Shown here in pieces: positions 26,455 through 35,481 of a DNA stretch of 64,000 nucleotides (its first letter is position 1; the number at the start of each line of letters is the position of its first letter). The position numbers and the translations under genes are program-made. Source of the stretch: Morganella psychrotolerans (GTDB lineage: Bacteria > Pseudomonadota > Gammaproteobacteria > Enterobacterales > Enterobacteriaceae); contig NZ_LZEX01000001.1 in assembly GCF_001676055.1 (NCBI RefSeq), positions 1 to 64,000 of the forward strand. Reading direction: 5' to 3'. A model generated the notes under the pieces. That model was not told where the DNA came from. It searched no databases and saw only the letters and a list, made by a program, of their open reading frames with translations.

Positions 26455-27548
26455 TCGTAAGCCTTAACCGGCGTGACAGTGTCACCATTTGTCAGAAATG
26501 CCTGCGCATTGATAACCACATCCGCATCCTCTGCCAGCGGGCTGAGGATCTCAATGAACCCGTTTTCTGTTCTCCCGGTCTGCACAGGGTGCTGTAATGC
26601 TTTATTGTTATTCACAATAAAAACAGAACGCTCACCATTCTGACCGGTGCGGATAGCGCTGTAAGGCAGTGTTTGCCGGGATTGCGGCGTTTTTGTATAA
26701 ATCATGACACCGGTTTGTCCCGGGTATGCGGACATATTTTCCGGTATATCAATGATGGTGGTACGAACGCCGCCGGATTGTGTCAGTGACGATAATTTTG
26801 CCGGCAGATAGCGGATTTTTCCCCTGAGCGCAGTCTGCTGTCCGGTTTTAAGTATAACCTCATGTCCGGGGCGCATCTGAGCCAGGTCAGCGGCATAAAC
26901 GGAGGCTTCAAATTCAATCTCATTATTTTCAATTATCTTAAATAACAGGGCGTTATCTGACAGCATACCTTTAACAGCATGGCGTTCACTGATAACCCCG
27001 GCGGCAGGGGCGAAAATCTTTGATTTATCTTCCTGACTCTTTTCCCGCGCCAGTTGCGCCTGTAACTGACGCAGTTCTGCACGGGCGGCATCCGTCTGCG
27101 CTTTCAGGGCTTGCGCATCGGATTTGGCTTTTTCAAATTCACTGGCAGAGATAACACCACTGCGTGCCAGCGGTGTCAGGCGTGCCAGATCACGCTGTGA
27201 TTGCTGAGCGAGGGTGCTTTCCCGGCGGATATCAGCTGCCGCTTTTTCTGTTTCGGCCTGTAACTGGCGGACAGAGGCGCTCTGCTGTGGTGATTCAAGT
27301 GTCGCCAGCAACTGATTTTTCTCCACCCACTGACCTTCTTCGGCAAAGACATCCGTTACCATCTGTTGTTGCAGTGGTGAGCCAACCGCAATTTCATTTC
27401 TTGCCACAAAAGTTCCGGGCAGCACCATTTCGTCTGCCGTCCGGGTTATCTGCGGGTGTGTCACACTGACGCGGGCAGTTTCTGCACCACTGGAAAATGA
27501 TGCAGCAAATAAAATAAGTGTTACCGTCATCAGCAACCTGGTTTTCAT
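26451..27548 (-). CDS. RND efflux periplasmic adaptor (membrane fusion protein)
   Basis: A 365-aa exported adaptor. The signal peptide is MKTRLLMTVTLILFAASFSSG without a lipobox. The order of domains is typical: barrel-sandwich half (VFAEEGQWVEKNQLLATLES), a coiled-coil hairpin (about 75-150), the second half (IFAPAAGVISERHAVKGML), then a beta-barrel and membrane-proximal domain. It joins the RND pump to an outer-membrane channel. I chose the ATG at 27548 because the longer frame adds 53 residues that do not resemble a signal. A TetR-type palindrome lies upstream. Confidence 0.87.
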   Translation of the reverse strand: MKTRLLMTVTLILFAASFSSGAETARVSVTHPQITRTADEMVLPGTFVARNEIAVGSPLQQQMVTDVFAEEGQWVEKNQLLATLESPQQSASVRQLQAETEKAAADIRRESTLAQQSQRDLARLTPLARSGVISASEFEKAKSDAQALKAQTDAARAELRQLQAQLAREKSQEDKSKIFAPAAGVISERHAVKGMLSDNALLFKIIENNEIEFEASVYAADLAQMRPGHEVILKTGQQTALRGKIRYLPAKLSSLTQSGGVRTTIIDIPENMSAYPGQTGVMIYTKTPQSRQTLPYSAIRTGQNGERSVFIVNNNKALQHPVQTGRTENGFIEILSPLAEDADVVINAQAFLTNGDTVTPVKAYE

Positions 27549-27588
27549 CGTAATACTATTTCCATTCCGGGGAGTTACCCGATAAATT

Positions 27589-27607
27589 AAACTAATTAGT
27601 CTAGTTT
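27589..27607. promoter_or_regulatory. TetR-type operator upstream of the RND operon
   Basis: AAACTAATTAGTCTAGTTT is a 19-bp interrupted palindrome (AAACTA...TAGTTT) with an inner ACTAATTAGT, 41 bases before the adaptor start. It resembles operators of TetR-family efflux repressors. No TetR gene is adjacent, so the regulator would be elsewhere. Confidence 0.5.
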
Positions 27608-27696
27608 TCCTTAATTCTGCGTTAAGACGTGATTTTGCATTAAGCTGATTTAAGGAACGGTCCGGACCGGCAGATCCTCTGAAGAATAATAAGAAA

Positions 27697-27933
27697 ATGA
27701 AGCGCATTCTGACCCGGCAATATCAGCAATATACGGTTACGACAGATACTAAACTGTTTGATATTGATGCCGTAAAATTGAGCATCAGTAATAGCCTGTG
27801 TTTCGGGCTTTTTGACGGAGATACTCAAATCGGGGTGGCAGACAGGAAGGTATCACCATACAATCTCCCGGTGGATCAGCCGGAAAATTCCGCTATAGTA
27901 AGGCAGTTTTATTCATCCATCGGACAGGGATAA
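27697..27933 (+). pseudogene. Remnant of a GNAT acetyltransferase gene
   Basis: A 78-codon frame whose pieces match the YTV...LDIDAIH and NSLCFGLFDGDTQIG landmarks at the start of a common GNAT family. The usual block between them (a segment like FLS-SYWA-G-P) is missing, and everything after beta-strand 3, including the acetyl-CoA binding loop, is absent. The frame then reads unrelated sequence to a stop that overlaps the rhomboid start. This is a decayed gene, not a functional short protein. Confidence 0.65.
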
Positions 27934-28562
27934 TGACGAACCCGACAGTAAGCAGTAATAATGAAAAATCCGGCTCTGCCGGCGGATTAAAAACCGGGCT
28001 GAAAAATGGTCTCTATTTTGTGCTGTTTTTAATCGGCATTCAGTTACTGACCGCGATCACCGGTGGTGCAGTCACTGCGTTGGGGATTGAGCCGCGTACC
28101 ATTAACGGGCTGTTTGGCATTTTGCTTGCGCCCTTTATTCACAGCAGTTGGGGGCATTTGTTCAGCAATCTGCCGCCGTTATTAATTTTAAGTGTTCTGC
28201 TGATGCTGCCGTCATTTAAGCACTATGTGAAAGCCTCTGTGTTTATTATTATTGTCGGCGGGTTACTGGTCTGGCTGTTCGGCAGAAATGCTGTGCATGT
28301 GGGGGCCAGCGGGTGGATTTTCGGCCTGTGGGCGTTACTTATATATCAGGGGATTTTCCGCCGTAAGCCACTGGATATTCTGATTGGTATTGCTGTGCTG
28401 TTTTATTATGGCGGCATGATAACCGGGTTGTTTCCGGGGGAGCAATATGTCTCTGTGGAATCCCATATCAGTGGTGCGATTGCCGGTATTTTATTCGGCT
28501 GGATCCAATACAGAAAACGCAAACCTGCGGTAAAAACCGGTACAGAGCAGAGCGGGAAGTAA
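27933..28562 (+). CDS. Rhomboid family intramembrane serine protease
   Basis: A 209-aa protein with about six membrane helices. The catalytic serine is in the GASGWIFG motif (about 125-132) and the catalytic histidine in ESHISGAIAGILFG (about 177-190). A conserved HSSWGHLFSNLPP loop lies around residue 69. The short hydrophilic N-terminus is cytoplasmic. Rhomboids cut substrate proteins within the membrane; the substrate here is unknown. AGGGATA precedes the ATG. Confidence 0.87.
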   Translation: MTNPTVSSNNEKSGSAGGLKTGLKNGLYFVLFLIGIQLLTAITGGAVTALGIEPRTINGLFGILLAPFIHSSWGHLFSNLPPLLILSVLLMLPSFKHYVKASVFIIIVGGLLVWLFGRNAVHVGASGWIFGLWALLIYQGIFRRKPLDILIGIAVLFYYGGMITGLFPGEQYVSVESHISGAIAGILFGWIQYRKRKPAVKTGTEQSGK

Positions 28563-28582
28563 GGTTTTAAATCAGAATAATC

Positions 28583-28602
28583 ACCGGGTGATAACACCCG
28601 GT
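28583..28602. terminator. Hairpin between rhomboid and yehS
   Basis: ACCGGGTG and CACCCGGT form an 8-bp GC-rich stem with an ATAA loop, between two convergent genes. Confidence 0.65.
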
Positions 28603-28619
28603 ATCAGGCAGGAGTCAAA

Positions 28620-29081
28620 TCAGCCGCGCAGGCGGACTGTCAGTCCTTTCAGGAAATAACGCAGCAGTTGATCACCGCAGTTGCGGTAATTTTTATGATC
28701 CGGGTTACGGAACAGGGCGCTTAATTCTGGTTTTGATACAGTGAAATCAGCATTCTTATAAATTTCCTGCAAATCCGCATCTTTCAGTTCGAAAGCGACG
28801 CGCAGTTTTTTCAGCATAATATTGTTGGTGAGCCGCGCATCAATTACCGGATCAGGGCGGCTGTCATCTTTTCCGCGACGGAAAGAGATCAGTCCGTTAA
28901 GAAAATGCCCCATCGCATTATCATTAATTTCCTGATAATCCGCATCATCTTCTTTTTTCAGCCACGCGGTCATTTCTGCCTGCGTTACAGTGAGTCCGCC
29001 CAGTGCGGTAACTTCAGTCATTTTGATATCAGACAGATCCAGCATGTAACGGACACTGCGCAGAACATAGTTATTTAACAT
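28620..29081 (-). CDS. yehS: YehS family protein (DUF1456)
   Basis: A 153-aa protein made of two related DUF1456 halves: NYVLRSVRYMLDLSD at the start and NNIMLKKLRVAFELKDADL in the middle. Each half is followed by a short acidic stretch and an FLxGL-type end (MGHFLNGLISFRRG, LLRYFLKGLTVRLRG). It is close to E. coli YehS in length and sequence. The function is not established. It is convergent with the rhomboid gene and divergent from the amidohydrolase. Confidence 0.92.
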   Translation of the reverse strand: MLNNYVLRSVRYMLDLSDIKMTEVTALGGLTVTQAEMTAWLKKEDDADYQEINDNAMGHFLNGLISFRRGKDDSRPDPVIDARLTNNIMLKKLRVAFELKDADLQEIYKNADFTVSKPELSALFRNPDHKNYRNCGDQLLRYFLKGLTVRLRG

Positions 29082-29222
29082 AAATTGGGTTTATCCATTG
29101 GGATACAGTTGAAAACCCCGTTATGGTAGTGATTATCGTCCGGGTTTTCAATGAAATCTGCCGATTGGAAGTACATAAGAGGCAATGGTATATTGGTTTT
29201 TTCAGCCCCGCTTGAGGTTTTT

Positions 29223-30623
29223 ATGTCATTATCCCGTTCTGCCTGTGTTGTAACCTTGCTTGCCGCCGCCTGTTCTGTTTATGCCGCCACGCCCGCCGAC
29301 CTGATGATAACTGACGGAACGGTTCTGACGATGAACCCGGAAAACCAGGTCATTGAACACGGCACGGTAGTGATTAATGCCAATAAAATAATTGCGGTCG
29401 GCGGTCCCGAACTGGCAGAGAAATATCAGGCAAAAAAAATCCTCAATGCAGAGGGCGATATTGTGATGCCGGGGCTTATCAACACCCACACGCACGGGTC
29501 AATGACGGTTTTTCGTTCCCTCGGGGATGATGTTCCTGATCGCCTGCACCGCTATATTTTTCCGCTGGAAAATAAATTAGTTTCCCGCGATATGGTGCGC
29601 ATTGGCGCGAATCTTGCCAATATTGAAATGATCAAAGGCGGCGTAACAACGTACGTCGATATGTATTATTTTGAGGATGAAGTCGCTAAAACAGTCGATA
29701 AAATCGGTCTGCGGGCGGTTCTGGGTGAAACCATTATTAATTTCCCGGTTGCGGATGCTCAAAATGCCGATGAAGGTATTGCTTATGCCGTGCGCTTTAT
29801 TAAGGAATATAAAGATCACCCGCGCATTACACCGGCCTTTGCGCCACATGCACCTTATACCAATAGCACCGAAAACTTACAGAAAATCGCGGCATTGTCT
29901 CTGGAACTGGATGTACCGGTAATAACGCATCTGGCAGAAACCGACCGCGAAAAAGAAGAGATTGCCAAACGCACCGGTGGGAAAAGTCCGGTTCAGTATA
30001 TGGCGGATATCGGTGTGCTTAATCATAAGTTGCTGGCGGCACACGTTATTATGGCTGATGACAATGATTTGGCGCTGCTGAAGCAATATGATGTCGGTGT
30101 GGCGCATAATATCAGTGCCAATACCAAATCCGCCAAAGGGGTTGCACCGGTAACGGCAATGCTGGAAAAAGGCATTCGTGTCGGGCTGGGAACGGATGGC
30201 CCGATGTCATCCAACACGCTGACGACGATGAATGAGCTCGGGCTGGTGGGTAAAATCCACAAACTGGAAACCAAAAACCGTGCAGCAATGCCGCCGCTGA
30301 CAGTGGTTGAAATGGCAACCATGGGCTCAGCCCGCGCGCTGCACATGGAGGATAAACTCGGCTCTCTGGAACCGGGCAAGCTTGCTGATATCATTGTGGT
30401 GGATACCAAAGCGCCGAATATGGTTCCGATGTATAACGCGTTTGCCGCATTGGTATACGGGGCAAACGGGGCGAATGTCCGCCATACCATTGTGGACGGT
30501 ACCATTTTAATGGAAGACCGCAAATTACTGACCGCAGACGAGACCGCCATTATTAAGGACGCACAGATTTTTGCGGACAAAGTCCGTGAAACCGTGCTGG
30601 CATCAGGGGAAGAGGTGAAATGA
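29223..30623 (+). CDS. Exported amidohydrolase (MtaD/SAH-deaminase-like)
   Basis: A 466-aa metal-dependent hydrolase with a signal peptide (MSLSRSACVVTLLAAACSVYA). Metal ligands are seen in PGLINTHTHGSM, FAPHAPYT, ITHLAETDRE and GLGTDGPMSSN. The amidohydrolase N- and C-terminal beta-sandwich parts (ADLMITDGTVLTMN, GSLEPGKLADIIVVD) are present. Relatives deaminate adenosine derivatives, guanine or chlorinated triazines; this substrate is unknown and the enzyme is predicted to act in the periplasm. I chose the ATG at 29223 because it yields a good signal peptide; the longer frame adds 24 residues. It overlaps the next gene by four bases. Confidence 0.82.
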   Translation: MSLSRSACVVTLLAAACSVYAATPADLMITDGTVLTMNPENQVIEHGTVVINANKIIAVGGPELAEKYQAKKILNAEGDIVMPGLINTHTHGSMTVFRSLGDDVPDRLHRYIFPLENKLVSRDMVRIGANLANIEMIKGGVTTYVDMYYFEDEVAKTVDKIGLRAVLGETIINFPVADAQNADEGIAYAVRFIKEYKDHPRITPAFAPHAPYTNSTENLQKIAALSLELDVPVITHLAETDREKEEIAKRTGGKSPVQYMADIGVLNHKLLAAHVIMADDNDLALLKQYDVGVAHNISANTKSAKGVAPVTAMLEKGIRVGLGTDGPMSSNTLTTMNELGLVGKIHKLETKNRAAMPPLTVVEMATMGSARALHMEDKLGSLEPGKLADIIVVDTKAPNMVPMYNAFAALVYGANGANVRHTIVDGTILMEDRKLLTADETAIIKDAQIFADKVRETVLASGEEVK

Positions 30624-31450
30624 CCGAAAAATTAAAGTGCGCGCTGATTTATGATTTTGACGGCACACTAGCCGAGGGCGATTGCCCTGAGCACGGATTA
30701 ATGCCCGCGCTGGGCGTGAATGATTTCCCTGCATTCTGGCGTGAAGTGAAAGCACATGCCAAAGAAGATGACGGTGATGAGATTCTGTCTTACATGGGAA
30801 CGCTGGCGGCAAAGGCCAATGCAACACACTCAGATGAGCTTAGTGTTGAAAAGCTGATGAAACACGGTAAAACCATCCCGTTATTTCCCGGTGTAACCGC
30901 CTGGTTTGGCCGGATCAATAAGTGGGCACAGGAGCATAACTTACTGCTGGAGCACTATATTCTCTCCAGCGGGTTGGATGCCATGATCCGCGGCACGGCT
31001 ATCGGCAAGGAATTTCGTGATATCTACGCCTGTAAATATCACTATTCCCCTGACGGAAAAAAAGCCCTGTGGCCGGCTCAGGCGATCAATTACACCACCA
31101 AAACCCAGTTTTTATTCCGTATCAATAAAGGAATACATAATTCCTGGAATAACGCAGCGGTGAATGAGTTTATCGAGCCGGAGGAGCGCGATATCCAGTT
31201 TCGTCATATGATCTATTTCGGTGACGGGGATACAGATATTCCGGCAATGAAAATGATCCGTTTACAAGGCGGTTTTTCATTAGCGGTATTTGATCAGAAA
31301 AAATGGGGTAATCCGGAGACTCAGCAGAAAGTCGGTAAATTGATCGCGGAAGAGCGGGCGAATTACGTGGTGCCTGCCAGCTATGAAGAGGGTAGCCAGC
31401 TGGATGTTACGGTAAAAGGATTATTGCAGTTATTCAGCCGCAAGCGGTAA
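30620..31450 (+). CDS. HAD superfamily phosphatase-like protein
   Basis: A 276-aa cytoplasmic protein with HAD motif I as YDFDGTLAEG (about 11-20), motif II as ILSSGLDAMIRG and motif IV as YFGDGDTDIPAMKMI (about 203-217). A cap insertion (about 25-100) lies between motifs I and II. The first two aspartates and the C-terminal acidic pair needed for phosphate transfer are present. It starts inside the amidohydrolase stop (ATGA), so the two are translationally coupled. The substrate is unknown. A hairpin follows. Confidence 0.83.
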   Translation: MTEKLKCALIYDFDGTLAEGDCPEHGLMPALGVNDFPAFWREVKAHAKEDDGDEILSYMGTLAAKANATHSDELSVEKLMKHGKTIPLFPGVTAWFGRINKWAQEHNLLLEHYILSSGLDAMIRGTAIGKEFRDIYACKYHYSPDGKKALWPAQAINYTTKTQFLFRINKGIHNSWNNAAVNEFIEPEERDIQFRHMIYFGDGDTDIPAMKMIRLQGGFSLAVFDQKKWGNPETQQKVGKLIAEERANYVVPASYEEGSQLDVTVKGLLQLFSRKR

Positions 31451-31461
31451 AAATGAGTTAA

Positions 31462-31492
31462 ATCTGCCGTTTCCGGAAACAGAGCGGCAGAT
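31462..31492. terminator. Hairpin after the HAD gene
   Basis: ATCTGCCG and CGGCAGAT form an 8-bp stem with an inner TTTCCGGAAA palindrome in the loop. Confidence 0.6.
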
Positions 31493-31519
31493 ATGTTAAA
31501 CAAACACAGGGAGTTGTGT

Positions 31520-32356
31520 ATGAAAACTATTTCATGGGTATTCAGCAGTTTTTTATTTACCGTATTGTCTGTTCAGACCGCAAACGCGGATATTACAGTT
31601 CCGATTATATATGTTGAAAATGCTATTCCGGCGGTATCACTTACTGTTAACGGCATTCAGGTCCCTAAATTATCTATTGATACCGGCGCACCCGGCGGCT
31701 TATATCTGTTACCGCCGGTATTTGAACAGGTTTTATCTGTGCAGAAAAATAAAACAAAAGAGACTCAGGCCGCCATTGATATATTCGGAGGACAGAATTC
31801 AACAGAATTTATCCGTAATGCTACAGTGACTATGAATAATGAAGCCATGACCGGCACAGATGTTTTTGTGTTCAATCCGTGGGGTGCAGGAATGGCAGCG
31901 GCTGACGGACGTCTGCTTATTGATGGTGTGCTCGGGCTGGGCGTGGTCAATAAAAACCGGTCTCTGATTATTAATTTTGCGGCAAAACAACTGACCATCG
32001 CAAACACCCCTGCGGCGCGCCCTGAGGGCTATCGCTGGCAAACGATGGACTTTACACGTTCAGATCAGGGAATAGTGATTAAGGTGCGCGGGGAAAGTAA
32101 TCATTCTTACCGGATGATGATTGATACCGGCGCAAGTCACACGGTGCTGTTTAACCGGAACGGAAAAGGCTGTGCGACACCGTCTTTATCCTGCCCGCGG
32201 GAAACTATTATTACCCCGGACTCCGTTACACTCTCAGCGCTGTTATTTCAGGTCAGTGACAGCCGGATAAATTATGACGGATTATTAGGCAATGATTATT
32301 TGTCCGACAAAGTGTTGTTTATTTCAGCCGACACCCTGTTAATTGGTGTACGATGA
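31520..32356 (+). CDS. Exported aspartyl-protease-like protein with two DTGA motifs
   Basis: A 278-aa protein with a signal peptide (MKTISWVFSSFLFTVLSVQT...ANA). Two retropepsin-like motifs are visible, LSIDTGAPGG (about 53-62) and MMIDTGASHTVLF (about 196-208), each with hydrophobic-hydrophobic-DTG-A/S form. GVLGLGVV and DGLLGNDYL are matching flap-distal segments of the two lobes. One chain with two such lobes resembles a pepsin-like fold assembled from two retropepsin units. The protein should be periplasmic. I chose the ATG at 31520, preceded by GGGAG. The role is unknown. Confidence 0.7.
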   Translation: MKTISWVFSSFLFTVLSVQTANADITVPIIYVENAIPAVSLTVNGIQVPKLSIDTGAPGGLYLLPPVFEQVLSVQKNKTKETQAAIDIFGGQNSTEFIRNATVTMNNEAMTGTDVFVFNPWGAGMAAADGRLLIDGVLGLGVVNKNRSLIINFAAKQLTIANTPAARPEGYRWQTMDFTRSDQGIVIKVRGESNHSYRMMIDTGASHTVLFNRNGKGCATPSLSCPRETIITPDSVTLSALLFQVSDSRINYDGLLGNDYLSDKVLFISADTLLIGVR

Positions 32357-32397
32357 CAGAAGGTCAAATAATCAATAACTGAAGAAACGGAGATAAT

Positions 32398-33327
32398 ATG
32401 AAATACCAGGATGTGACTAACCAACCCGGCGAAAATGCGTATTTTCTTGTTTTTAATCTGACGGAGAATTCACAGACACGGGATAAAGTGGTTACGCTGT
32501 GTAATAACTTATCAGGCATGCTGCGCAGTATGCGGACCCGTTATCCTGCGCTGGAAGTCAGTTGTGTGGCAGGATTCGGTGCGGATGCCTGGTCGCGGTT
32601 ATTTCCTGATGCAGGAAAACCCCGTGAACTGAATACATTTAAAGAAATAAAAGGTACGCACTTTACCGCGGTATCCACTCCCGGTGATATTTTCTTTCAT
32701 ATCCGGGCATTAAATGTCTCTGCCTGTTATGAACTGGGATCTGTTATCAGTCAGGCATTAAGCGGAGCGGTGACCGCTGTGGATGAAGTCCACGGATTCC
32801 GTTATATGGACGGACGCGCCATTATTGGTTTTGTTGACGGCACAGAAAACCCGGCATTTGAAGATGAGCGCGCTGAATATTCGGTTATTGGTGGTGAAGA
32901 CCCGGCATTTACCGGTGGCAGTTATGCCTTTGTGCAAAAATATATTCATGATATGAGTGCCTGGCAAAATCAGAGCACGGAATATCAGGAAAAAGTCATC
33001 GGACGCCATAAATTTAATGATGTTGAACTGACGGATGAGCAAAAAATACCCGGCTCCCATAACGTAGTTACCAATATTCAGGATGCAGACGGAAATGACC
33101 TGAAAATTGTCCGCGCGAATATGCCGTTTTCCAATCCGGCAAAAGATGAATACGGTACCTATTTTATCGGCTATGCGCGTTATTTCTCCACCACCCGCCG
33201 GATGCTGGAAAATATGTTTGCAGGTGCAGAAAGTGGCGCGAGTGATGAATTACTGAAATTCAGTACCGCGGTTACCGGCACTCTGTTTTTTATTCCGCCG
33301 TCTGCGATGTTAGATGATATTGAATAA
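32398..33327 (+). CDS. yfeX: Dyp-type heme peroxidase (YfeX-like)
   Basis: A 309-aa cytoplasmic protein with the Dyp signature GFVDGTENP (about 141-149) and a proximal heme-ligand region including HKFNDVEL. The catalytic Asp and Arg pattern of the family (FVDGTENP and VRANMPFSNP) is visible. E. coli YfeX has about 300 residues and has been linked to heme or porphyrin oxidation. It starts 41 bases after the protease-like gene with CGGAGA upstream. Confidence 0.87.
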   Translation: MKYQDVTNQPGENAYFLVFNLTENSQTRDKVVTLCNNLSGMLRSMRTRYPALEVSCVAGFGADAWSRLFPDAGKPRELNTFKEIKGTHFTAVSTPGDIFFHIRALNVSACYELGSVISQALSGAVTAVDEVHGFRYMDGRAIIGFVDGTENPAFEDERAEYSVIGGEDPAFTGGSYAFVQKYIHDMSAWQNQSTEYQEKVIGRHKFNDVELTDEQKIPGSHNVVTNIQDADGNDLKIVRANMPFSNPAKDEYGTYFIGYARYFSTTRRMLENMFAGAESGASDELLKFSTAVTGTLFFIPPSAMLDDIE

Positions 33328-33438
33328 CTGAAACCTGCTATATAACGGATTTCTATCTGTTTTCGGTGGTGTTTTTACGCAACCTGATGTAAAGTTGCCG
33401 GCTTTTTTCCGGTACGAAATAACTATTTGGGTGGCGGT

Positions 33439-34791
33439 ATGTTTATTGGTTTTGATTACGGAACATCAAATTGCTCTGTTGCAGTCATGAAAGAGGGTGT
33501 TCCGCTACTTTTACCGCTGGAAGGCGATAATGTGTATATTCCTTCAACATTGTGCGCGCCTACCCGTGATTCGGTTTCTGAACACTTATTCCGCCACCGG
33601 GATATTTTACCGTCAGATAAAACCGGCGAACAAATATTGCGCAAAGCCATTGCGGCAAACCGGGAAGAGAGTATTGATCTGGAGCCGGAAGATATTGTTT
33701 TCGGGCAGGCAGCACTGGAATTATACCTTAATGATCCGCGCGATGTGTATTATGTCAAATCCCCTAAATCCTTTTTGGGCGCGTCCGGATTACATGAAGT
33801 GCAGATCAGTTTTTTTGAGGATTTAGTCTGTGCCATGATGGCGAATATCAAACATCAGGCTGAAAAATCAACACAAAATACCATCACACAAGCCGTGATC
33901 GGCCGTCCGGTTAACTTCCACGGACTCGGTGGTGAAACGGCAAATCAGCAGGCGGAAGCAATTTTATTGCGTGCGGCAAAACGATCCGGCTTTCATGATG
34001 TTACTTTCCAGTTTGAGCCGGTTGCGGCGGGGCTGGAATATGAAGCGACCCTGGAAAAAGATCAGACTGTGCTGGTGGTTGATATCGGCGGTGGTACAAC
34101 CGACTGCTCATTAATCCGCATGGGGCCCGGTTACCGCGGACAGGCAGATCGCACTGAAACATTGCTTGCACACAGCGGGCAGCGCGTTGGCGGGAATGAC
34201 CTGGATATTTATCTGGCGTTCAAAAAACTGATGCCGTTATTCGGCATGAGTACCCGCGCATCATCCGGTATTGAAATGCCGCTGATGCAATTCTGGAACC
34301 CGATCGCCATTAATAATGTGGAAGCCCAGCGTGAATTCTATTCACGGCCTAATTTGGCTGCATTACAACAGCTCAGGCGTGATGCGGCAGAGCCGGAAAA
34401 ACTGCTGCGCCTGCTCGAAGTGTATAACGAAAGCCTGGGTTACAGTATTGTCCGGCGTGCGGAAGAAGCTAAAATAGCGCTTTCATCCTCTCCGCAATAC
34501 CGGGCGGGCATCCGGCTTCTCAGTGAAGTGCTGGAAGTTGAGATTGCTGCTCAGGAGATGGAAGACGCGATTTCATCCCCGAAGGATAAAATGATCGCGC
34601 TGGTTAATGACGCCGTGCAGCAGGGCGGCGTTACACCGGACACCATCTTTATTACCGGCGGAACAGGGCGTTCACCGGTATTGTGCCGTGCCATAGAACA
34701 GCAGTTACCGGGGATCCCGGTGGTCAGAGGGAATGATTTCGGCTCTGTTACAGCCGGTCTGGCACGCTGGGGTGAAATTTGTTTCAAATAA
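33439..34791 (+). CDS. yegD: Hsp70-like chaperone YegD
   Basis: A 450-aa Hsp70-related ATPase without the usual substrate-binding domain. Nucleotide-binding motifs are FIGFDYGTSNCSVAV at the start, VLVVDIGGGTTDCSL (about 213-227), GGNDLDI and FITGGTGRSPVL near the end. VKSPKSFLGASGL and PVAAGLEYEATL match E. coli YegD closely, and the length is the same when started at the ATG at 33439; the frame extends four codons further upstream. Confidence 0.94.
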   Translation: MFIGFDYGTSNCSVAVMKEGVPLLLPLEGDNVYIPSTLCAPTRDSVSEHLFRHRDILPSDKTGEQILRKAIAANREESIDLEPEDIVFGQAALELYLNDPRDVYYVKSPKSFLGASGLHEVQISFFEDLVCAMMANIKHQAEKSTQNTITQAVIGRPVNFHGLGGETANQQAEAILLRAAKRSGFHDVTFQFEPVAAGLEYEATLEKDQTVLVVDIGGGTTDCSLIRMGPGYRGQADRTETLLAHSGQRVGGNDLDIYLAFKKLMPLFGMSTRASSGIEMPLMQFWNPIAINNVEAQREFYSRPNLAALQQLRRDAAEPEKLLRLLEVYNESLGYSIVRRAEEAKIALSSSPQYRAGIRLLSEVLEVEIAAQEMEDAISSPKDKMIALVNDAVQQGGVTPDTIFITGGTGRSPVLCRAIEQQLPGIPVVRGNDFGSVTAGLARWGEICFK

Positions 34792-34793
34792 AC

Positions 34794-34822
34794 TTGCACC
34801 AGACCGATCGGTCTATTACAGT
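34794..34822 (+). promoter_or_regulatory. nemR promoter with embedded NemR operator
   Basis: TTGCAC (34794-34799) and TACAGT (34817-34822) are 17 bases apart. The spacer holds the palindrome CAGACCGATCGGTCTA (34800-34815), very like the NemR box TAGAC-N6-GTCTA. A repressor bound here would block RNA polymerase directly. Confidence 0.75.
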
Positions 34823-34828
34823 ATTTGC

Positions 34829-35428
34829 ATGAACAGACAGACTGACCATGATACCCGTGAACACCTTTTAGCCACCGGCGAACAGCTTTGCCTGCACCGG
34901 GGCTTTACCGGAATGGGACTGAGTGAGCTGCTCAGAACCGCAGAAGTGCCTAAGGGGTCGTTTTACCACTATTTCCGCTCAAAAGAAGCGTTCGGTGTTG
35001 CTATGCTGGAGCGCTATTATGCGGATTATCTCACGCGCTTAGCCGATCATTTTGAGCGCGGGGAAGGGAATTACCGGGCGCGTTTTCTCGCGTATTACGG
35101 GGAGATGCTGAAAAACGCTTGTCAGCACAGCCGTATCCACGGGTGTCTGACCGTAAAATTATCAGCGGAAGTCTGTGATTTATCAGAAGATATGAATGCC
35201 GCAATGGATAACGGTGTCAGCAAAGTCATTGCTCTGCTGGCGCAGGCGCTGGAAAACGGGCGTGATGAAAAATCACTCGTTTTCAGCGGCAGTTCTCTTG
35301 CCACCGCACAGGTTTTATATTCCCTGTGGCTGGGGGCGAATTTGCAGGCCAAGATTTCCCGCAGTGCGGTTCCGCTGGAAAGCGCGCTGGCTCATGTGAA
35401 TGTATTGCTTACAGCGTCGGATGTATAA
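34829..35428 (+). CDS. nemR: TetR-family repressor NemR
   Basis: A 199-aa regulator, the same length as E. coli NemR. The N-terminal helix-turn-helix includes GLSELLRTAEVPKGSFYHYF. Cysteines that sense electrophiles and hypochlorite are present (GEQLCLH and further C residues at HGCLTVKLSAEVCDL). I chose the ATG at 34829 by agreement with the known N-terminus (MN-x-x-TDHDTREHLL). It lies only about seven bases after the -10 box and has no Shine-Dalgarno, so the mRNA may be leaderless. nemA follows. Confidence 0.93.
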   Translation: MNRQTDHDTREHLLATGEQLCLHRGFTGMGLSELLRTAEVPKGSFYHYFRSKEAFGVAMLERYYADYLTRLADHFERGEGNYRARFLAYYGEMLKNACQHSRIHGCLTVKLSAEVCDLSEDMNAAMDNGVSKVIALLAQALENGRDEKSLVFSGSSLATAQVLYSLWLGANLQAKISRSAVPLESALAHVNVLLTASDV

Positions 35429-35452
35429 CCGGCGTTTTTATTTACCTTGCAA

Positions 35453-35468
35453 CTAGTCGACTGGTCTA
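35453..35468. promoter_or_regulatory. Second NemR-like operator, between nemR and nemA
   Basis: CTAGTCGACTGGTCTA contains TAGTC and GTCTA half-sites, one mismatch from the box in front of nemR. It lies 14 bases before the nemA start. Confidence 0.5.
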
Positions 35469-35481
35469 ATCCGGAGATATT

